The notes beneath the pieces are model-generated. The model saw only the letters and a list, made by a program, of their open reading frames with translations, ran no database searches and was not told the DNA's origin. The position numbers and the translations under genes are program-made. Of a stretch of 64,000 nucleotides of DNA, positions 1 to 8,476 are shown one piece after another; within the stretch, counting starts at the first letter, position 1; each line of letters opens with the position of its first letter. Origin of the DNA: Streptomyces dioscori. Lineage in GTDB: Bacteria; Actinomycetota; Actinomycetes; Streptomycetales; Streptomycetaceae. The DNA is taken from the NCBI RefSeq assembly GCF_003024195.1, contig NZ_KZ679057.1, forward strand, positions 62,001 through 126,000. Reading direction: 5' to 3'.

Positions 1-1076
1 CAACGCTGTTCGACCACGCGCTGCGGCTGCATCAACTGGTTCCGGACGAGCCGCTTCCGCGCGACGGGTACCCCTTTCCCGACGACGCGTTGCACCGTCG
101 CCGAGGCCCGAAGGCGCCCAGAGGCCGGCACTTGGCCGGCAAGGATATTGCGCTCATTCTGGACGCGCATTTCGCGAGGCCCTCTGCCTTGCCCAGCGAA
201 CTGGCCGACGTCTTCCACGACGTCTATGTCCCGATTCACCACAACGAGCACATCGCCGCCGCGGCTGCGCGGGTGGACACGGAACGCGCTCGTCAAACGG
301 GCCGCTGGCTGGTCCGCTATGGCACCGATCGCTGCTCAGTCACTGTCGGGCTTGCCCTGCTCGCCGTTGTGGGAACAGCTGACGACATCCCACTGATACA
401 GACGATCGGGCTGCTCTCCGACCGCTTCGGGCCGCTGGCGGCGTACGCCTTCGAGCGGCAGACAGGAGGAGTCGAAGCCCTGCTCTGGCTCGCCGAGCGA
501 GTCACCGGCTGGGGACGTGTCTATGCCGTTGAGGCTCTCTGCAGACTCGATGACCCAGCTGCCCGACGATGGCTGCTGCGCAGGGCCTGTGACGGCGACT
601 TCCTCAACGGATACTTCGCCGGCGAGGTCGCCACAGTCGCCAGACTCCATGAGGCGCTTGCAGAGCTCGACACTGACAGCGAGATGGTCGACCACATCGG
701 TCGGCTACTCCATCTCATGAGCGACTGCGGGGGGATGGGACTCACCCTCGCTCACTACCCCCATTCGAGAGTGGTCCTGGAAGCTCATGCCCGTCATGTG
801 GGTTTGCTCAGCCCGACCATGGAGCGCTACTTCACGATCGCGGTGCTCACTCAGCACCTGACTACGGAGCCTCCCAAGGCTGCGGGGTGCACAGCGGCAC
901 AACAGGAAGCGCTCCGGGCGATCTACCTTGAGGTGCTCGACCGCGAGGAGTGGACCCAGGCCGCACGTGCCGGGATCGCGGCGGATGACAACCGGATGCG
1001 GTGGCTCGCCGACCACAGGGCGCCACAGCTGAGGCTGCGCGCGTTCCCCGATCGAGAGCCAGATGCCGAGGAATAG
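1..1076 (+). CDS. Uncharacterised protein, HEAT-repeat-like, 5' end cut by window edge
   Basis: The reading frame is open from base 3 to the stop at 1076 and no convincing start with a ribosome site is visible, so the true start lies upstream. The visible part is about 357 residues. The middle is helical in character with recurring patterns such as LLAVVGTADDIPLIQTIG, LLWLAERVTGWGRVYAVEAL and CRLDDPAARRWLLRRAC, which resemble HEAT or armadillo-like repeats (inference from pattern only). No catalytic motif or signal peptide is visible. It converges on the TerD-family gene, with a strong hairpin between them. Function unknown; a protein-interaction scaffold would fit the repeat character. Confidence 0.6.
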   Translation, partial: TLFDHALRLHQLVPDEPLPRDGYPFPDDALHRRRGPKAPRGRHLAGKDIALILDAHFARPSALPSELADVFHDVYVPIHHNEHIAAAAARVDTERARQTGRWLVRYGTDRCSVTVGLALLAVVGTADDIPLIQTIGLLSDRFGPLAAYAFERQTGGVEALLWLAERVTGWGRVYAVEALCRLDDPAARRWLLRRACDGDFLNGYFAGEVATVARLHEALAELDTDSEMVDHIGRLLHLMSDCGGMGLTLAHYPHSRVVLEAHARHVGLLSPTMERYFTIAVLTQHLTTEPPKAAGCTAAQQEALRAIYLEVLDREEWTQAARAGIAADDNRMRWLADHRAPQLRLRAFPDREPDAEE

Positions 1077-1127
1077 CGCACGTCAGGAATGAGTGCTCTC
1101 CGTCAGTATCCACAGCGGACCCACATG

Positions 1128-1168
1128 CCGAAGGGGCGGTGCAGCCACAGGCTGTACCGCCCCTTCGG
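1128..1168. terminator. Bidirectional hairpin between convergent genes
   Basis: Arms at 1128-1146 and 1150-1168 pair over 19 positions with one G.U wobble and a 3-nt loop (ACA). No T-run follows on either side. It sits between the two convergent stop codons, so it likely ends transcription from both sides. Confidence 0.75.
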
Positions 1169-1229
1169 CGTGTCCGCGTACTTTCAGTGCGGGAGCGTGC
1201 GCATGCGCGTGCGCGAGAGCCGCGTGGCC

Positions 1230-1763
1230 TCAGGACGCGTCGGCGTTGCCCATGATCCTTGCGAAGGTCGCCGGGTCCGCGTCGAAGCCCTGGACGGCGG
1301 GACGGAAGGTCCACTCTCCGGAGTCGTCACGTACGAACTCGGCGACCGTCGTGGCCGTGGCCCCGAGGACGGCGCCGAAGTCGCCCTCGGACAGGACGGT
1401 GTAGCCCTCGCGGATCCGCAGGGCCGGGTTGGTGACGCCGACGAACGTGCGCCGTCCGGTGCGCTGCTGTATGGCGACGCCGACCATCACGCGCGCGTAG
1501 CGCTTGTTGAGACGGCTCAGCTCCAGGGTCATCACCTCGTCCCAGCCGAAGCCCTTGCCGTCCTTGCTGTCCCGGTTGAGGTAGATGGTGCCGTCCGGGG
1601 AACGGCTGCCGAAGTGCACTACGTAGTCGGGATCTTCCTGGGTGTCGGTCGCGAGATAGGTGGCGGCGACGATGTCGAGATCGATGGCCGGTTCGCCGGT
1701 GGGACTGGGATCCCACTTCACCGAAACCTCGACCTTGCTGATGCCCTTGTTGAGGCCGTTCAC
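1230..1763 (-). CDS. TerD-family (tellurium resistance / stress, CABP-like) protein
   Basis: 177 residues. The GTG start at 1763 is preceded by a GGAGGGA ribosome site, which decides it over longer readings. TerD-family signatures are visible: an early VSVKWDPS strand with PAIDLDIVA (acidic calcium-binding type), DGTIYLNRDSKDGKGFGWDEVMT around residues 57-79, and LNKRYARVMVGVAIQ at 85-99. Family members are single-domain cytoplasmic proteins that bind calcium and occur in large numbers in Streptomyces. They are linked to stress responses, but the biochemical role is not settled. Length is slightly below the usual 190 residues. No other ter genes adjoin it. Confidence 0.85.
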   Translation of the reverse strand: MNGLNKGISKVEVSVKWDPSPTGEPAIDLDIVAATYLATDTQEDPDYVVHFGSRSPDGTIYLNRDSKDGKGFGWDEVMTLELSRLNKRYARVMVGVAIQQRTGRRTFVGVTNPALRIREGYTVLSEGDFGAVLGATATTVAEFVRDDSGEWTFRPAVQGFDADPATFARIMGNADAS

Positions 1764-1916
1764 CGCACATCCCTCCTGGTGCCCCTGCGTCGGACGCCTC
1801 AACTGCCGGGCAGCTGAGGCGTGTTGCTTATCGTGCCACGCACCCGGGGGCGCTCGCGCGGATGCAGTGCGCCCGACCGTGACCGACGCCACGTTCCTGG
1901 GCCTTACGATGGCGCC

Positions 1917-2522
1917 GTGCTGGTCAAGTGGATTCGCTGCACCGTGGTGGACCGCCGCGGTTTCGAACGGGGACAGCGAAAATGGGCGGGACTTCTGGGG
2001 GAGCCGGGATTCCGGGGGCAGGGCGGGGGCTGGAGCCGGGGAAGGCCCGGAGTGGCCCACATCTTCGCCTTCTGGGAGAGCCGTGCCTTCTACGACTCCT
2101 TCATGGCGCGCTCCCATGACCGGCTGGCCGCGTCCCAGTCGGGCACCTTCAAGGACCAGTACGCCACACTCTTCGACCACCGTTTCGACGTGAAGACCGG
2201 CTTCGAGCCGCGCTTCACGGAGGCCGATCTCGTGCGGGTGGCGCACTGTCGCGTGCACGAGGAGCGCGCCGAGCACTTCGCGCTGATGCAGGAGAAGGTC
2301 TGGAACCCGGCGATGGCCGGCTCGCCCGGCATGGTGCGTGGCCTGTTCGGGGAGGCGCCCGGCCCCGAGTTCCTGGTCCTGTCGATGTGGCAGTCGGCTG
2401 CCGAGCACGGCAAGTACCGCGCCGAGCGGGTGGAGCGGCTCGCTCTGCGCGCCCAGATAGAGGCGGACGTCGTGGCGCTCACGGGGGACATCATCCAGCT
2501 GGAACCGACCTGGACCGTCTGA
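1917..2522 (+). CDS. DUF4937/YdbC-like protein
   Basis: 201 residues beginning VLVKWIRCTVVDR. The GTG at 1917 lies 6 nt after a TACGAT -10 box (1905-1910), so the mRNA is probably leaderless; there is no Shine-Dalgarno site. Two similar halves are apparent, with repeated AFWESRAFYDSFM and SMWQSAAEHGKYRAERV patterns, as in ferredoxin-like alpha-beta-barrel (ABM-type) folds. I recognise this as the DUF4937/YdbC type from memory, with moderate certainty. Members lack a known function, although the fold often binds small molecules or acts as a monooxygenase. It is monocistronic and transcribed away from the TerD gene. Confidence 0.65.
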   Translation: MLVKWIRCTVVDRRGFERGQRKWAGLLGEPGFRGQGGGWSRGRPGVAHIFAFWESRAFYDSFMARSHDRLAASQSGTFKDQYATLFDHRFDVKTGFEPRFTEADLVRVAHCRVHEERAEHFALMQEKVWNPAMAGSPGMVRGLFGEAPGPEFLVLSMWQSAAEHGKYRAERVERLALRAQIEADVVALTGDIIQLEPTWTV

Positions 2523-2658
2523 TGGCATCTTCGGCGGTGTCCTGAGGGCGCTCCGACGCCGTCCGAGGGCGTCTCACGAGACCGCGATCTGTGTGACCTG
2601 TGACGTATGAAGCCCGTACGAGTGCTCGATCGGGCGTGACCCGATCTAGGGTTCCGGT

Positions 2659-3318
2659 ATGGCACGTCCACGGCGCATCGTTCTTGTCCGGCACGGCGAG
2701 TCGGTGGGCAATGCCGATGACTCCGTCTACGAGCGTGAACCCGACCACGCTCTGGCACTCACCGAGAAGGGGTGGCGACAGGCGGAGGAGACGGGCAAGC
2801 GGCTCAGAGAGGTCTTCGGCAACGAGCAGGTAAGCGTTTACGTCTCCCCGTACCGCCGCACCCACGAGACCTTCAGGTCCTTCCATCTCGACCCCGCCCA
2901 GGTCCGCGTCCGCGAGGAGCCCCGGCTGCGTGAGCAGGACTGGGGGAACTGGCAGGACCGGGACGACGTACGTCTCCAGAAGGCCTATCGCGACGCGTAC
3001 GGGCACTTCTTCTACCGCTTCGCGCAGGGCGAGTCAGGCGCCGATGTGTACGACCGGGTCGGCAACTTCCTGGAGAGCCTCTTCCGGAGCTTCGAGGCAC
3101 CCGACCACCCGCCCAACGTGCTCCTGGTGACCCACGGTCTGGCCATGCGGCTGTTCTGCATGCGCTGGTTCCACTGGACGGTCGCCGAGTTCGAGTCGCT
3201 GTCGAACCCCGGGAACGCGGAGATGCGGATGCTCGTCCTCGGGGAGGACGGCCGCTACACGATCGACCGTCCCTTCGAACGCTGGCGTGATCCGGAGTCG
3301 TACGGGGCCATCGGCTAA
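2659..3318 (+). CDS. Histidine phosphatase superfamily protein (phosphoglycerate-mutase-like)
   Basis: 219 residues. The N-terminal VLVRHGESVGN (residues 8-18) contains the catalytic RHG histidine. SPYRRTHET (about 63-71) gives the second arginine, the acid base lies in the EEPRLREQDWGNW region, and VTHGLAMRLF carries the second histidine. All are intact, so this should be an active phosphatase or mutase acting through a phosphohistidine; the substrate cannot be read from sequence. A TAGGGT -10 box (2647-2652) sits 6 nt before the ATG, suggesting a leaderless transcript. It is followed by a repeat-bearing spacer and the ADP-ribosylglycohydrolase gene. Confidence 0.88.
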   Translation: MARPRRIVLVRHGESVGNADDSVYEREPDHALALTEKGWRQAEETGKRLREVFGNEQVSVYVSPYRRTHETFRSFHLDPAQVRVREEPRLREQDWGNWQDRDDVRLQKAYRDAYGHFFYRFAQGESGADVYDRVGNFLESLFRSFEAPDHPPNVLLVTHGLAMRLFCMRWFHWTVAEFESLSNPGNAEMRMLVLGEDGRYTIDRPFERWRDPESYGAIG

Positions 3319-3369
3319 GGGGCTCATGGCGGTAACGGAGTGGCGCTGGCTCCTTCATCCGCCGTTTGT

Positions 3370-3448
3370 CATCGGCCATTCGGTGTCCGTCATCCGTCAT
3401 CACCGATCCGCGATCCGCGATCCGCGATCCGTCATTCGCCATTCGGTG
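3370..3448. repeat. Nested short repeats in the intergenic spacer
   Basis: Four near-perfect 7-bp GATCCGC units run at 3405-3431. They are flanked by two 16-bp copies differing at two positions (CATCGGCCATTCGGTG at 3370-3385 and its variant at 3433-3448). The block lies just upstream of the ADP-ribosylglycohydrolase promoter. No coding or transposon signal is visible. Confidence 0.8.
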
Positions 3449-3533
3449 CCTGTGTCAGGCGGCGGCTATCTTTTATCCGCGTCTGTTGTCCTTTGTCTGG
3501 AATCCGTGAGCAACGAACTAGAGTGGCAGGGCG

Positions 3534-4445
3534 ATGACCGCTGACTCCTCTCCCGCCGGGCGCCTCGACCGCGCCCTGGCCAGCCTGCGCGGTCTCGCGG
3601 TCGGGGACGCGCTGGGCTCACAGTTCTTCGTACCCGCGAACTATCCGCTGCTCCAGGACCGCACACTGCCGCCAGGGCCCTGGACATGGACCGACGACAC
3701 GGAAATGGCCGCCTCCGTAGTGGCCACTTTGGCCGCCCACCACCGCATCGACCAGGACGAACTGGCCCGCTCCTTCGCCGAGCGCCACGACGCCGACCGG
3801 GACTACGGTCCCGCGGTGGACCGGCTGCTGCGGCAGATCCGGGAGGGCGGCGACTGGCGCGAACTGTCCTCGGCCCTCTTCAAGGGACAGGGCTCATGGG
3901 GCAACGGTGCGGCGATGCGGATCGCGCCGCTGGGCGCCTGGTACGCGGACGACCCGGAGCAGGCCACGCACCAGGCCGAGATCTCGGCGTATCCCACTCA
4001 TCAGCACCGCGAAGCGGTGGTCGGCGCCATGGCCGTGGCGGCCGCCGCCGCGCTGGCCGCGGCGCCAGGGGGTCCGCCCGGGCCCGGCGCGCTGCTCGAC
4101 GGCGTCATCGGTCTCGTGCCGCGCAGCGCCGTGGGAGCGGGTCTGCGGCGCGCCCGGGACATGCTCGACTACGGGGACACGACCACAGTGGCGGCCGTCC
4201 TCGGCTGCGGCCGACGCACGACCGCGCACGACACGGTGCCCTTCGCGCTCTGGTCGGCGGCGCGGGCCCTCGGCGACTACGCAGGCGGCTTCTGGGCCAC
4301 CGCCCAGGTGGGGGGCGACATGGACACGACCTGCGCCATCGTCGGAGGCGTGGTGGCCGCCGGCACGGCCGGGGCGCCTCCTGCGGAGTGGCTGGAGCAC
4401 ACCGAGGCGCTGCCGGGCTGGCTGACACCGGCGGACGCGATCTAG
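3534..4445 (+). CDS. ADP-ribosylglycohydrolase family protein
   Basis: 303 residues. The family removes ADP-ribose from proteins or small molecules using two metal ions in an all-helical fold. The N-terminal LRGLAVGDALGSQF and WTDDTEMA (about residues 51-58) supply metal-binding acidic residues, GQGSWGNGAAMRIAPLG matches the central signature, and the C-terminal GGDMDTTCAIVGG gives the second metal site. Nothing essential appears missing. A TAGAGT -10-like box (3519-3524) lies 9 nt before the ATG and there is no clear Shine-Dalgarno site, so the message may be leaderless. No ADP-ribosyltransferase partner is adjacent. Confidence 0.9.
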   Translation: MTADSSPAGRLDRALASLRGLAVGDALGSQFFVPANYPLLQDRTLPPGPWTWTDDTEMAASVVATLAAHHRIDQDELARSFAERHDADRDYGPAVDRLLRQIREGGDWRELSSALFKGQGSWGNGAAMRIAPLGAWYADDPEQATHQAEISAYPTHQHREAVVGAMAVAAAAALAAAPGGPPGPGALLDGVIGLVPRSAVGAGLRRARDMLDYGDTTTVAAVLGCGRRTTAHDTVPFALWSAARALGDYAGGFWATAQVGGDMDTTCAIVGGVVAAGTAGAPPAEWLEHTEALPGWLTPADAI

Positions 4446-4743
4446 GGCTGTTCCAGGACTGCCCTGGGGCTGCCCTGGGGTGGGCGGGGTGCCGGGCTCA
4501 GTTCGTGGCCACGCGCGTGTGCCCTCTTTTTGCCCGCCCCAAGTGCCGGTCCCTGTCACAGCCCTGCCACAGACAAGCCGCGCCCCGCTGTCCCGAGAGG
4601 CCCGCGGTTACCCTTTCCGCCACGCCGATCGTTGATCATCAAGCATTGATCATCGAGAGTCGGCGCCGACGAGAACCGGTTCCTGAGCTTCCCCGCGCAG
4701 CCGTGCGCTGCGTGGTGCCCGGACCGGTCGGGGAGGGGGTCCT
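4446..4743. other. Intergenic spacer with TTGATCATC direct repeats
   Basis: About 300 bases with no gene. Around 4631-4655 two TTGATCATC copies, each containing a TGATCA palindrome, sit 15 nt apart (start to start). They could be a regulatory site for the downstream membrane protein. The rest shows nothing recognisable. Confidence 0.4.
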
Positions 4744-6576
4744 GTGTCCGACAAACCGTCCGAGGCCGAGCCGAGAGAGTCGGAGACCGAGGAGCCGGGG
4801 GAGTCTGCCAAGCCGGAGGGCACCGTTCCCGCGGCCCGCTCCGGCGCCGAGAGCACGGGGGCGGGGGCGGCCGTGGGCTCGGATCCGGATCCGGACCCGG
4901 ACCCGGACCCGGACCCGGATGCGGCCAAGGCCACAGGCGGGGGCGCGGGCTCCGGTTCGGGCGAGGCCACGGGCGAGGCCACGGGCGGGGACGCGGACTC
5001 CGGTTCGGGCGGGGGCGCGGACTCCGGTTCGGGTGAGAACGGCTCCGTCGCGACGGACCCCGGCGAGGACGGAGGCTGGGACGGCCCCGCCGTCGAGTCC
5101 TGGTTCGCGGACATCCAGGCGGAAACTCCCGCACCCGTCCGTACCGCGACCCTCTGGGCCGCCCTGGCCACCGGTCTGCTCAGCATGCTCCTGCTCGGAG
5201 AGGGCCTGGCGCTCAATCTCCTGCTGGTGGCGATACCGATCACGCTCGGCGTGTACTTCGCGGCCGGGAGAGCGGGCCGACGGCCACGTCCCTGGACGCT
5301 GGTGTGGGGCGGTGGCGCGCTCGCCCTGTTGGTGGTTCCGGCGCTGCGAGACGCCGGCTGGCCGTCGTTCCTCGCCGTCGTCGCGGCTCTGGCGGTGGGC
5401 TCGCTCGCCCTGCACGGCGGCCGTACCTGGACAGGGATGCTGTTCGGCCCGATCGGCCTCTACACCTCGCTGGTCACCGGTCCGGGCTGGGGCTGGCGCG
5501 GGCTGCGCGAGCGGACCGGCGGGGCACGCGGCAACGTGGGCCCGATGCTGCGCGCGATCCTGGTGGCCGTCGTTCTGCTGGTGGTCTTCGGCGCCCTCTT
5601 CGCCGGTGCGGACGCGGCTTTCGCCGACCTCCTGGCGGACCTCGTGCCCGACGCGTCGGTCTCCGGCGGCCCCTGGCACGTCCTTCTGTTTGTGATCGGC
5701 GTGGTCGGCGCTCTGGCGGCGGCGCACACGGCCGCGGCACCGGTTCGGTGGGACCGCGTCGCGGTGCCCCCGGGACGCGCCCGCGGCCGCGCCGAGTGGG
5801 CACTGCCCCTGGTCGTGCTCATCGCGCTCTTCGCTGTCTTCAACGCCGTCCAGCTCGTCGTCCTGCTCGGCGGATACGACGCTGTCCTGGACAAGACCGG
5901 CCAGACGTACGCCGAGTACGCGCGTCAGGGCTTCTGGCAGTTGCTCCTGGTCACGCTCCTCACCCTGCTCGTCATCGTCCTGGCCCTGCGCTGGGCGCCC
6001 CGGGACGACCCGCGCGACGGAACGCTGGTACGCGCCGTCCTCGGCATCCTCTGTGCCCTCGCCCTCGTGGTCGTGGCCTCGGCGGTGCGGCGTATGGACA
6101 TGTACGTGGAGGCGTACGGGCTGACCCGGCTGCGGATCTCCGTGGTGACCGTCGAACTCTGGCTCGGCCTGGTCATCGTGCTCATCATGGCGGCCGGCGT
6201 CCTCGGAGCCCGCTGGCTGCCGCGCGTGGTGCTGGCCAGTGCCGCCGCGACAGTGCTCGTCTTCGGGCTGGTGTCGCCCGACGGCCTGATCGCCGAGCGC
6301 AATGTCCAGCGGTACGAGCGGACGGGCACGTTCGACCTCGACTACGCGCGCGGGTTGTCCGCCGATGCCGTGCCGGCTCTGGACAAACTTGATGAGCCGC
6401 TCCGGTCCTGTGCCCTGAAAACCATCGACGAGGACCTGGGGGAGAACGCCGACCCCTGGTACGCCACGAGCTATGGCGAGGCACGCGCCCGGAACATCCT
6501 CGACGAGCGGAAGCCGTCCCCCGAGGCCGACTGGCGCGTGTGCAGCCGCCTGGACCAGGACCTGGCGTACCGCTGA
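4744..6576 (+). CDS. Large membrane protein, DUF4153/DUF4173 type
   Basis: 610 residues. The GTG start follows a GGGGAGGGGG ribosome site. The first ~115 residues are soluble and very low in complexity, with a DP dipeptide run and GSGS/GGDADSGSG tracts. Roughly a dozen hydrophobic segments follow from about residue 138 to 525. The pattern GYDAVLDKTGQTYAEYARQG before a transmembrane helix is typical of the DUF4153/DUF4173 group as I remember it. The C-terminal ~80 residues (beginning ERNVQRYERTGTFDLDYARG) are soluble and contain conserved cysteines. Function is unknown. It converges on the MFS exporter gene with a 17-bp hairpin between them. Confidence 0.75.
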   Translation: MSDKPSEAEPRESETEEPGESAKPEGTVPAARSGAESTGAGAAVGSDPDPDPDPDPDPDAAKATGGGAGSGSGEATGEATGGDADSGSGGGADSGSGENGSVATDPGEDGGWDGPAVESWFADIQAETPAPVRTATLWAALATGLLSMLLLGEGLALNLLLVAIPITLGVYFAAGRAGRRPRPWTLVWGGGALALLVVPALRDAGWPSFLAVVAALAVGSLALHGGRTWTGMLFGPIGLYTSLVTGPGWGWRGLRERTGGARGNVGPMLRAILVAVVLLVVFGALFAGADAAFADLLADLVPDASVSGGPWHVLLFVIGVVGALAAAHTAAAPVRWDRVAVPPGRARGRAEWALPLVVLIALFAVFNAVQLVVLLGGYDAVLDKTGQTYAEYARQGFWQLLLVTLLTLLVIVLALRWAPRDDPRDGTLVRAVLGILCALALVVVASAVRRMDMYVEAYGLTRLRISVVTVELWLGLVIVLIMAAGVLGARWLPRVVLASAAATVLVFGLVSPDGLIAERNVQRYERTGTFDLDYARGLSADAVPALDKLDEPLRSCALKTIDEDLGENADPWYATSYGEARARNILDERKPSPEADWRVCSRLDQDLAYR

Positions 6577-6654
6577 GTAAGGACGCGGAGGGTGCGTACA
6601 CCTGCGTGCACCTCCTGTACCGCTGATGCCGCCGTCTCGATCGCAGGGGAACCA

Positions 6655-6697
6655 AGCAGGCCGGTCCGCCGTTTCCAGTACGGCGGACCGGCCTGCT
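6655..6697. terminator. 17-bp perfect hairpin between convergent genes
   Basis: Arms 6655-6671 and 6681-6697 are perfect inverted repeats with a 9-nt loop. The hairpin lies between the DUF4153-type gene and the convergent exporter gene, so it probably works in both directions. Confidence 0.8.
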
Positions 6698-6721
6698 CCT
6701 CGTGTCCGTGACGTTGGCCGG

Positions 6722-8269
6722 TCAGCCCGCCGGGACCCCCGCTGTGCCCGACAGCGCCTCCAGGTCGCTCTTGCGGACCCGGATGACCAGTGTGGCGACG
6801 GCCAGAGCCAGCACGGCCATGGCGACGGCCGGCAGGAAGGCCGTGGAGATGCCCTGGGCGAGCACCTCGTGACTCCAGGGAGCGGGCAGTTGGTGCGTCG
6901 TGGCGAATTCCGCCTTCTGCTCGGCCGAGGCGTTGGCCATGAAGTCCGCGACCTGCTTCTCCGCCTCGTCACGGCTCGCCGTACCGAAGACCGTCGTGAG
7001 GATGGAGAGGCCGAGCGAACCGCCCACCTGCTGCGTGGCGTTGAGCAGTCCGGACGCGGCGCCCGCTTCGTGCGCGGCGACGCCGGAGACCGCGGTCAGG
7101 GTCAGCGTCACGAAGTTCAGTCCCATGCCGAAGCCGAACAGCAGCATCGGACCGAGCACACCGCTGACGTACGAACTTCCGGGATCGATGAGGGTGAGCC
7201 AGCCGAGTCCGAACACCACCAGTGTCGAGCCGACCACCATGAACGGTTTCGGGCCGAGCACCGGCAGGAACCGCTGCGACAGACCCGCGCCGACGCCGAT
7301 CGCCACCGTGATGGGGAGGAAGGCCAGGCCGGCCTCGATGGGCGTGTACTGCAGCACGTTCTGTACGAAGAGAACGATGAAGAAGAACATGCCGAACATC
7401 GCCGCGGCCAGGCTCAGCATGATGACGTACGTACCCGAGCGGTTGCGGTCGGCGAACATCCGCAGCGGTGTGATCGGTTCCTTGGCCCGGGACTCGACCA
7501 GCGCGAAGGCCACCAGAAGGACGACCGCGGTGCCGAAGGACGCGATGGTGAGACTGTCCCGCCAGCCCTCCTCCGCGGCCCGGATGAAGCCGTAGACGAG
7601 CGAGGCCATACCGAGCGTCGAGGTCAGCGCGCCCGCGATGTCGAAGCGCCCGGGATGCCGTTCGGACTCGCTGATGTAGAGCGGTGTGACCACGGCGATC
7701 AGTACACCGATGGGTACGTTGACGAAGAGCACCCAGCGCCAGTCGAGCCACTCGGTGAGCATGCCGCCGGCGAGCAGCCCGATCGCGCCGCCGCCGGCCG
7801 AGACCGCAGCGAACACCCCGAACGCCCGGTTGCGCTCCGGCCCTTCGGGGAACGTCGTCGTGATCAACGCCAACGAGGTGGGGGAGGCGATCGCGCCGCC
7901 CACCCCTTGGAGGGCGCGTGCCGCCAGCAGCTGCCAGGGCTCCTGGGCGAGTCCGCCGAGCAGCGAGGCGACCGTGAAGAGCAGGATGCCGGACATGAAG
8001 ACCCGGCGCCGGCCGAGGATGTCGCTGGCCCGGCCGCCGAGCAGCAGCAGACCGCCGAACGTGAGCGTGTAGGCGCTGACCACCCAGGTGAGATCCGTGG
8101 TGGAGAACTTGAGCGCGCCTTGAATGTGCGGGAGCGCGATGTTCACAATCGTCGCGTCGAGTACCACCATGAGTTGGCAGGCCGCGATGACGGTGAGCGC
8201 GATGCCGGGATGCCCCTCCCGGCGGGCCGCTCCCGGCTTCTGATCTTTGATCAACGGAGAGGTTGTCAC
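6722..8269 (-). CDS. DHA2-family (14-TM) MFS drug exporter
   Basis: 515 residues from the chosen GTG at 8269, which has a GGGGGAC ribosome site 6 nt upstream; an in-frame GTG 15 nt earlier (8284) has none. The protein has about 14 hydrophobic segments. It carries the drug-proton antiporter motif C-like stretch GVGGAIASPTSLALITTTFP, LDATIVNIALPHIQ in the first helix (motif D1, typical of EmrB/QacA exporters), and GGRASDILGRRRVF (motif A). It likely exports hydrophobic toxic compounds using the proton gradient. A divergent TetR-type gene and two palindromic operators next to its start suggest substrate-inducible repression. Confidence 0.9.
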   Translation of the reverse strand: MTTSPLIKDQKPGAARREGHPGIALTVIAACQLMVVLDATIVNIALPHIQGALKFSTTDLTWVVSAYTLTFGGLLLLGGRASDILGRRRVFMSGILLFTVASLLGGLAQEPWQLLAARALQGVGGAIASPTSLALITTTFPEGPERNRAFGVFAAVSAGGGAIGLLAGGMLTEWLDWRWVLFVNVPIGVLIAVVTPLYISESERHPGRFDIAGALTSTLGMASLVYGFIRAAEEGWRDSLTIASFGTAVVLLVAFALVESRAKEPITPLRMFADRNRSGTYVIMLSLAAAMFGMFFFIVLFVQNVLQYTPIEAGLAFLPITVAIGVGAGLSQRFLPVLGPKPFMVVGSTLVVFGLGWLTLIDPGSSYVSGVLGPMLLFGFGMGLNFVTLTLTAVSGVAAHEAGAASGLLNATQQVGGSLGLSILTTVFGTASRDEAEKQVADFMANASAEQKAEFATTHQLPAPWSHEVLAQGISTAFLPAVAMAVLALAVATLVIRVRKSDLEALSGTAGVPAG

Positions 8270-8293
8270 TATTGAGTCCCCCACGAGTGCGTT

Positions 8294-8313
8294 AGTGAAC
8301 GCTCGCGTTCACT
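8294..8313. promoter_or_regulatory. TetR-type operator, copy 1
   Basis: Perfect palindrome with 9-bp arms AGTGAACGC / GCGTTCACT and centre TC. It lies 24 bp upstream of the exporter GTG, so a bound repressor would block its promoter or early transcription. The arms are identical to copy 2. Confidence 0.85.
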
Positions 8314-8342
8314 GTCGCGTCAAAAGGTAGTGAGTCCCCGAC

Positions 8343-8362
8343 AGTGAACGCAAGCGTTCACT
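8343..8362. promoter_or_regulatory. TetR-type operator, copy 2
   Basis: Same 9-bp arms AGTGAACGC / GCGTTCACT with centre AA, offset 49 bp from copy 1. It is placed between the divergent exporter and TetR-type genes, so one repressor could control both promoters. Confidence 0.85.
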
Positions 8363-8476
8363 GAAGTCGCCGCCGATTGATGTCACTTGACCGCTCACGG
8401 ACCCCAGTCCGTACGGCGCGTACGTGCAGGTGTCCGAACGTCCGCGCCCCTCGCCCGCTCACATGGAGACAGGCTC

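Noticed and set aside
4639..6972. Long minus-strand open frame opposite the DUF4153-type gene (about 777 codons), rich in Arg/Pro/Asp
   Set aside because: It is antisense to a convincing membrane protein, shows no family pattern, and its length is explained by GC-rich codons leaving few stops.
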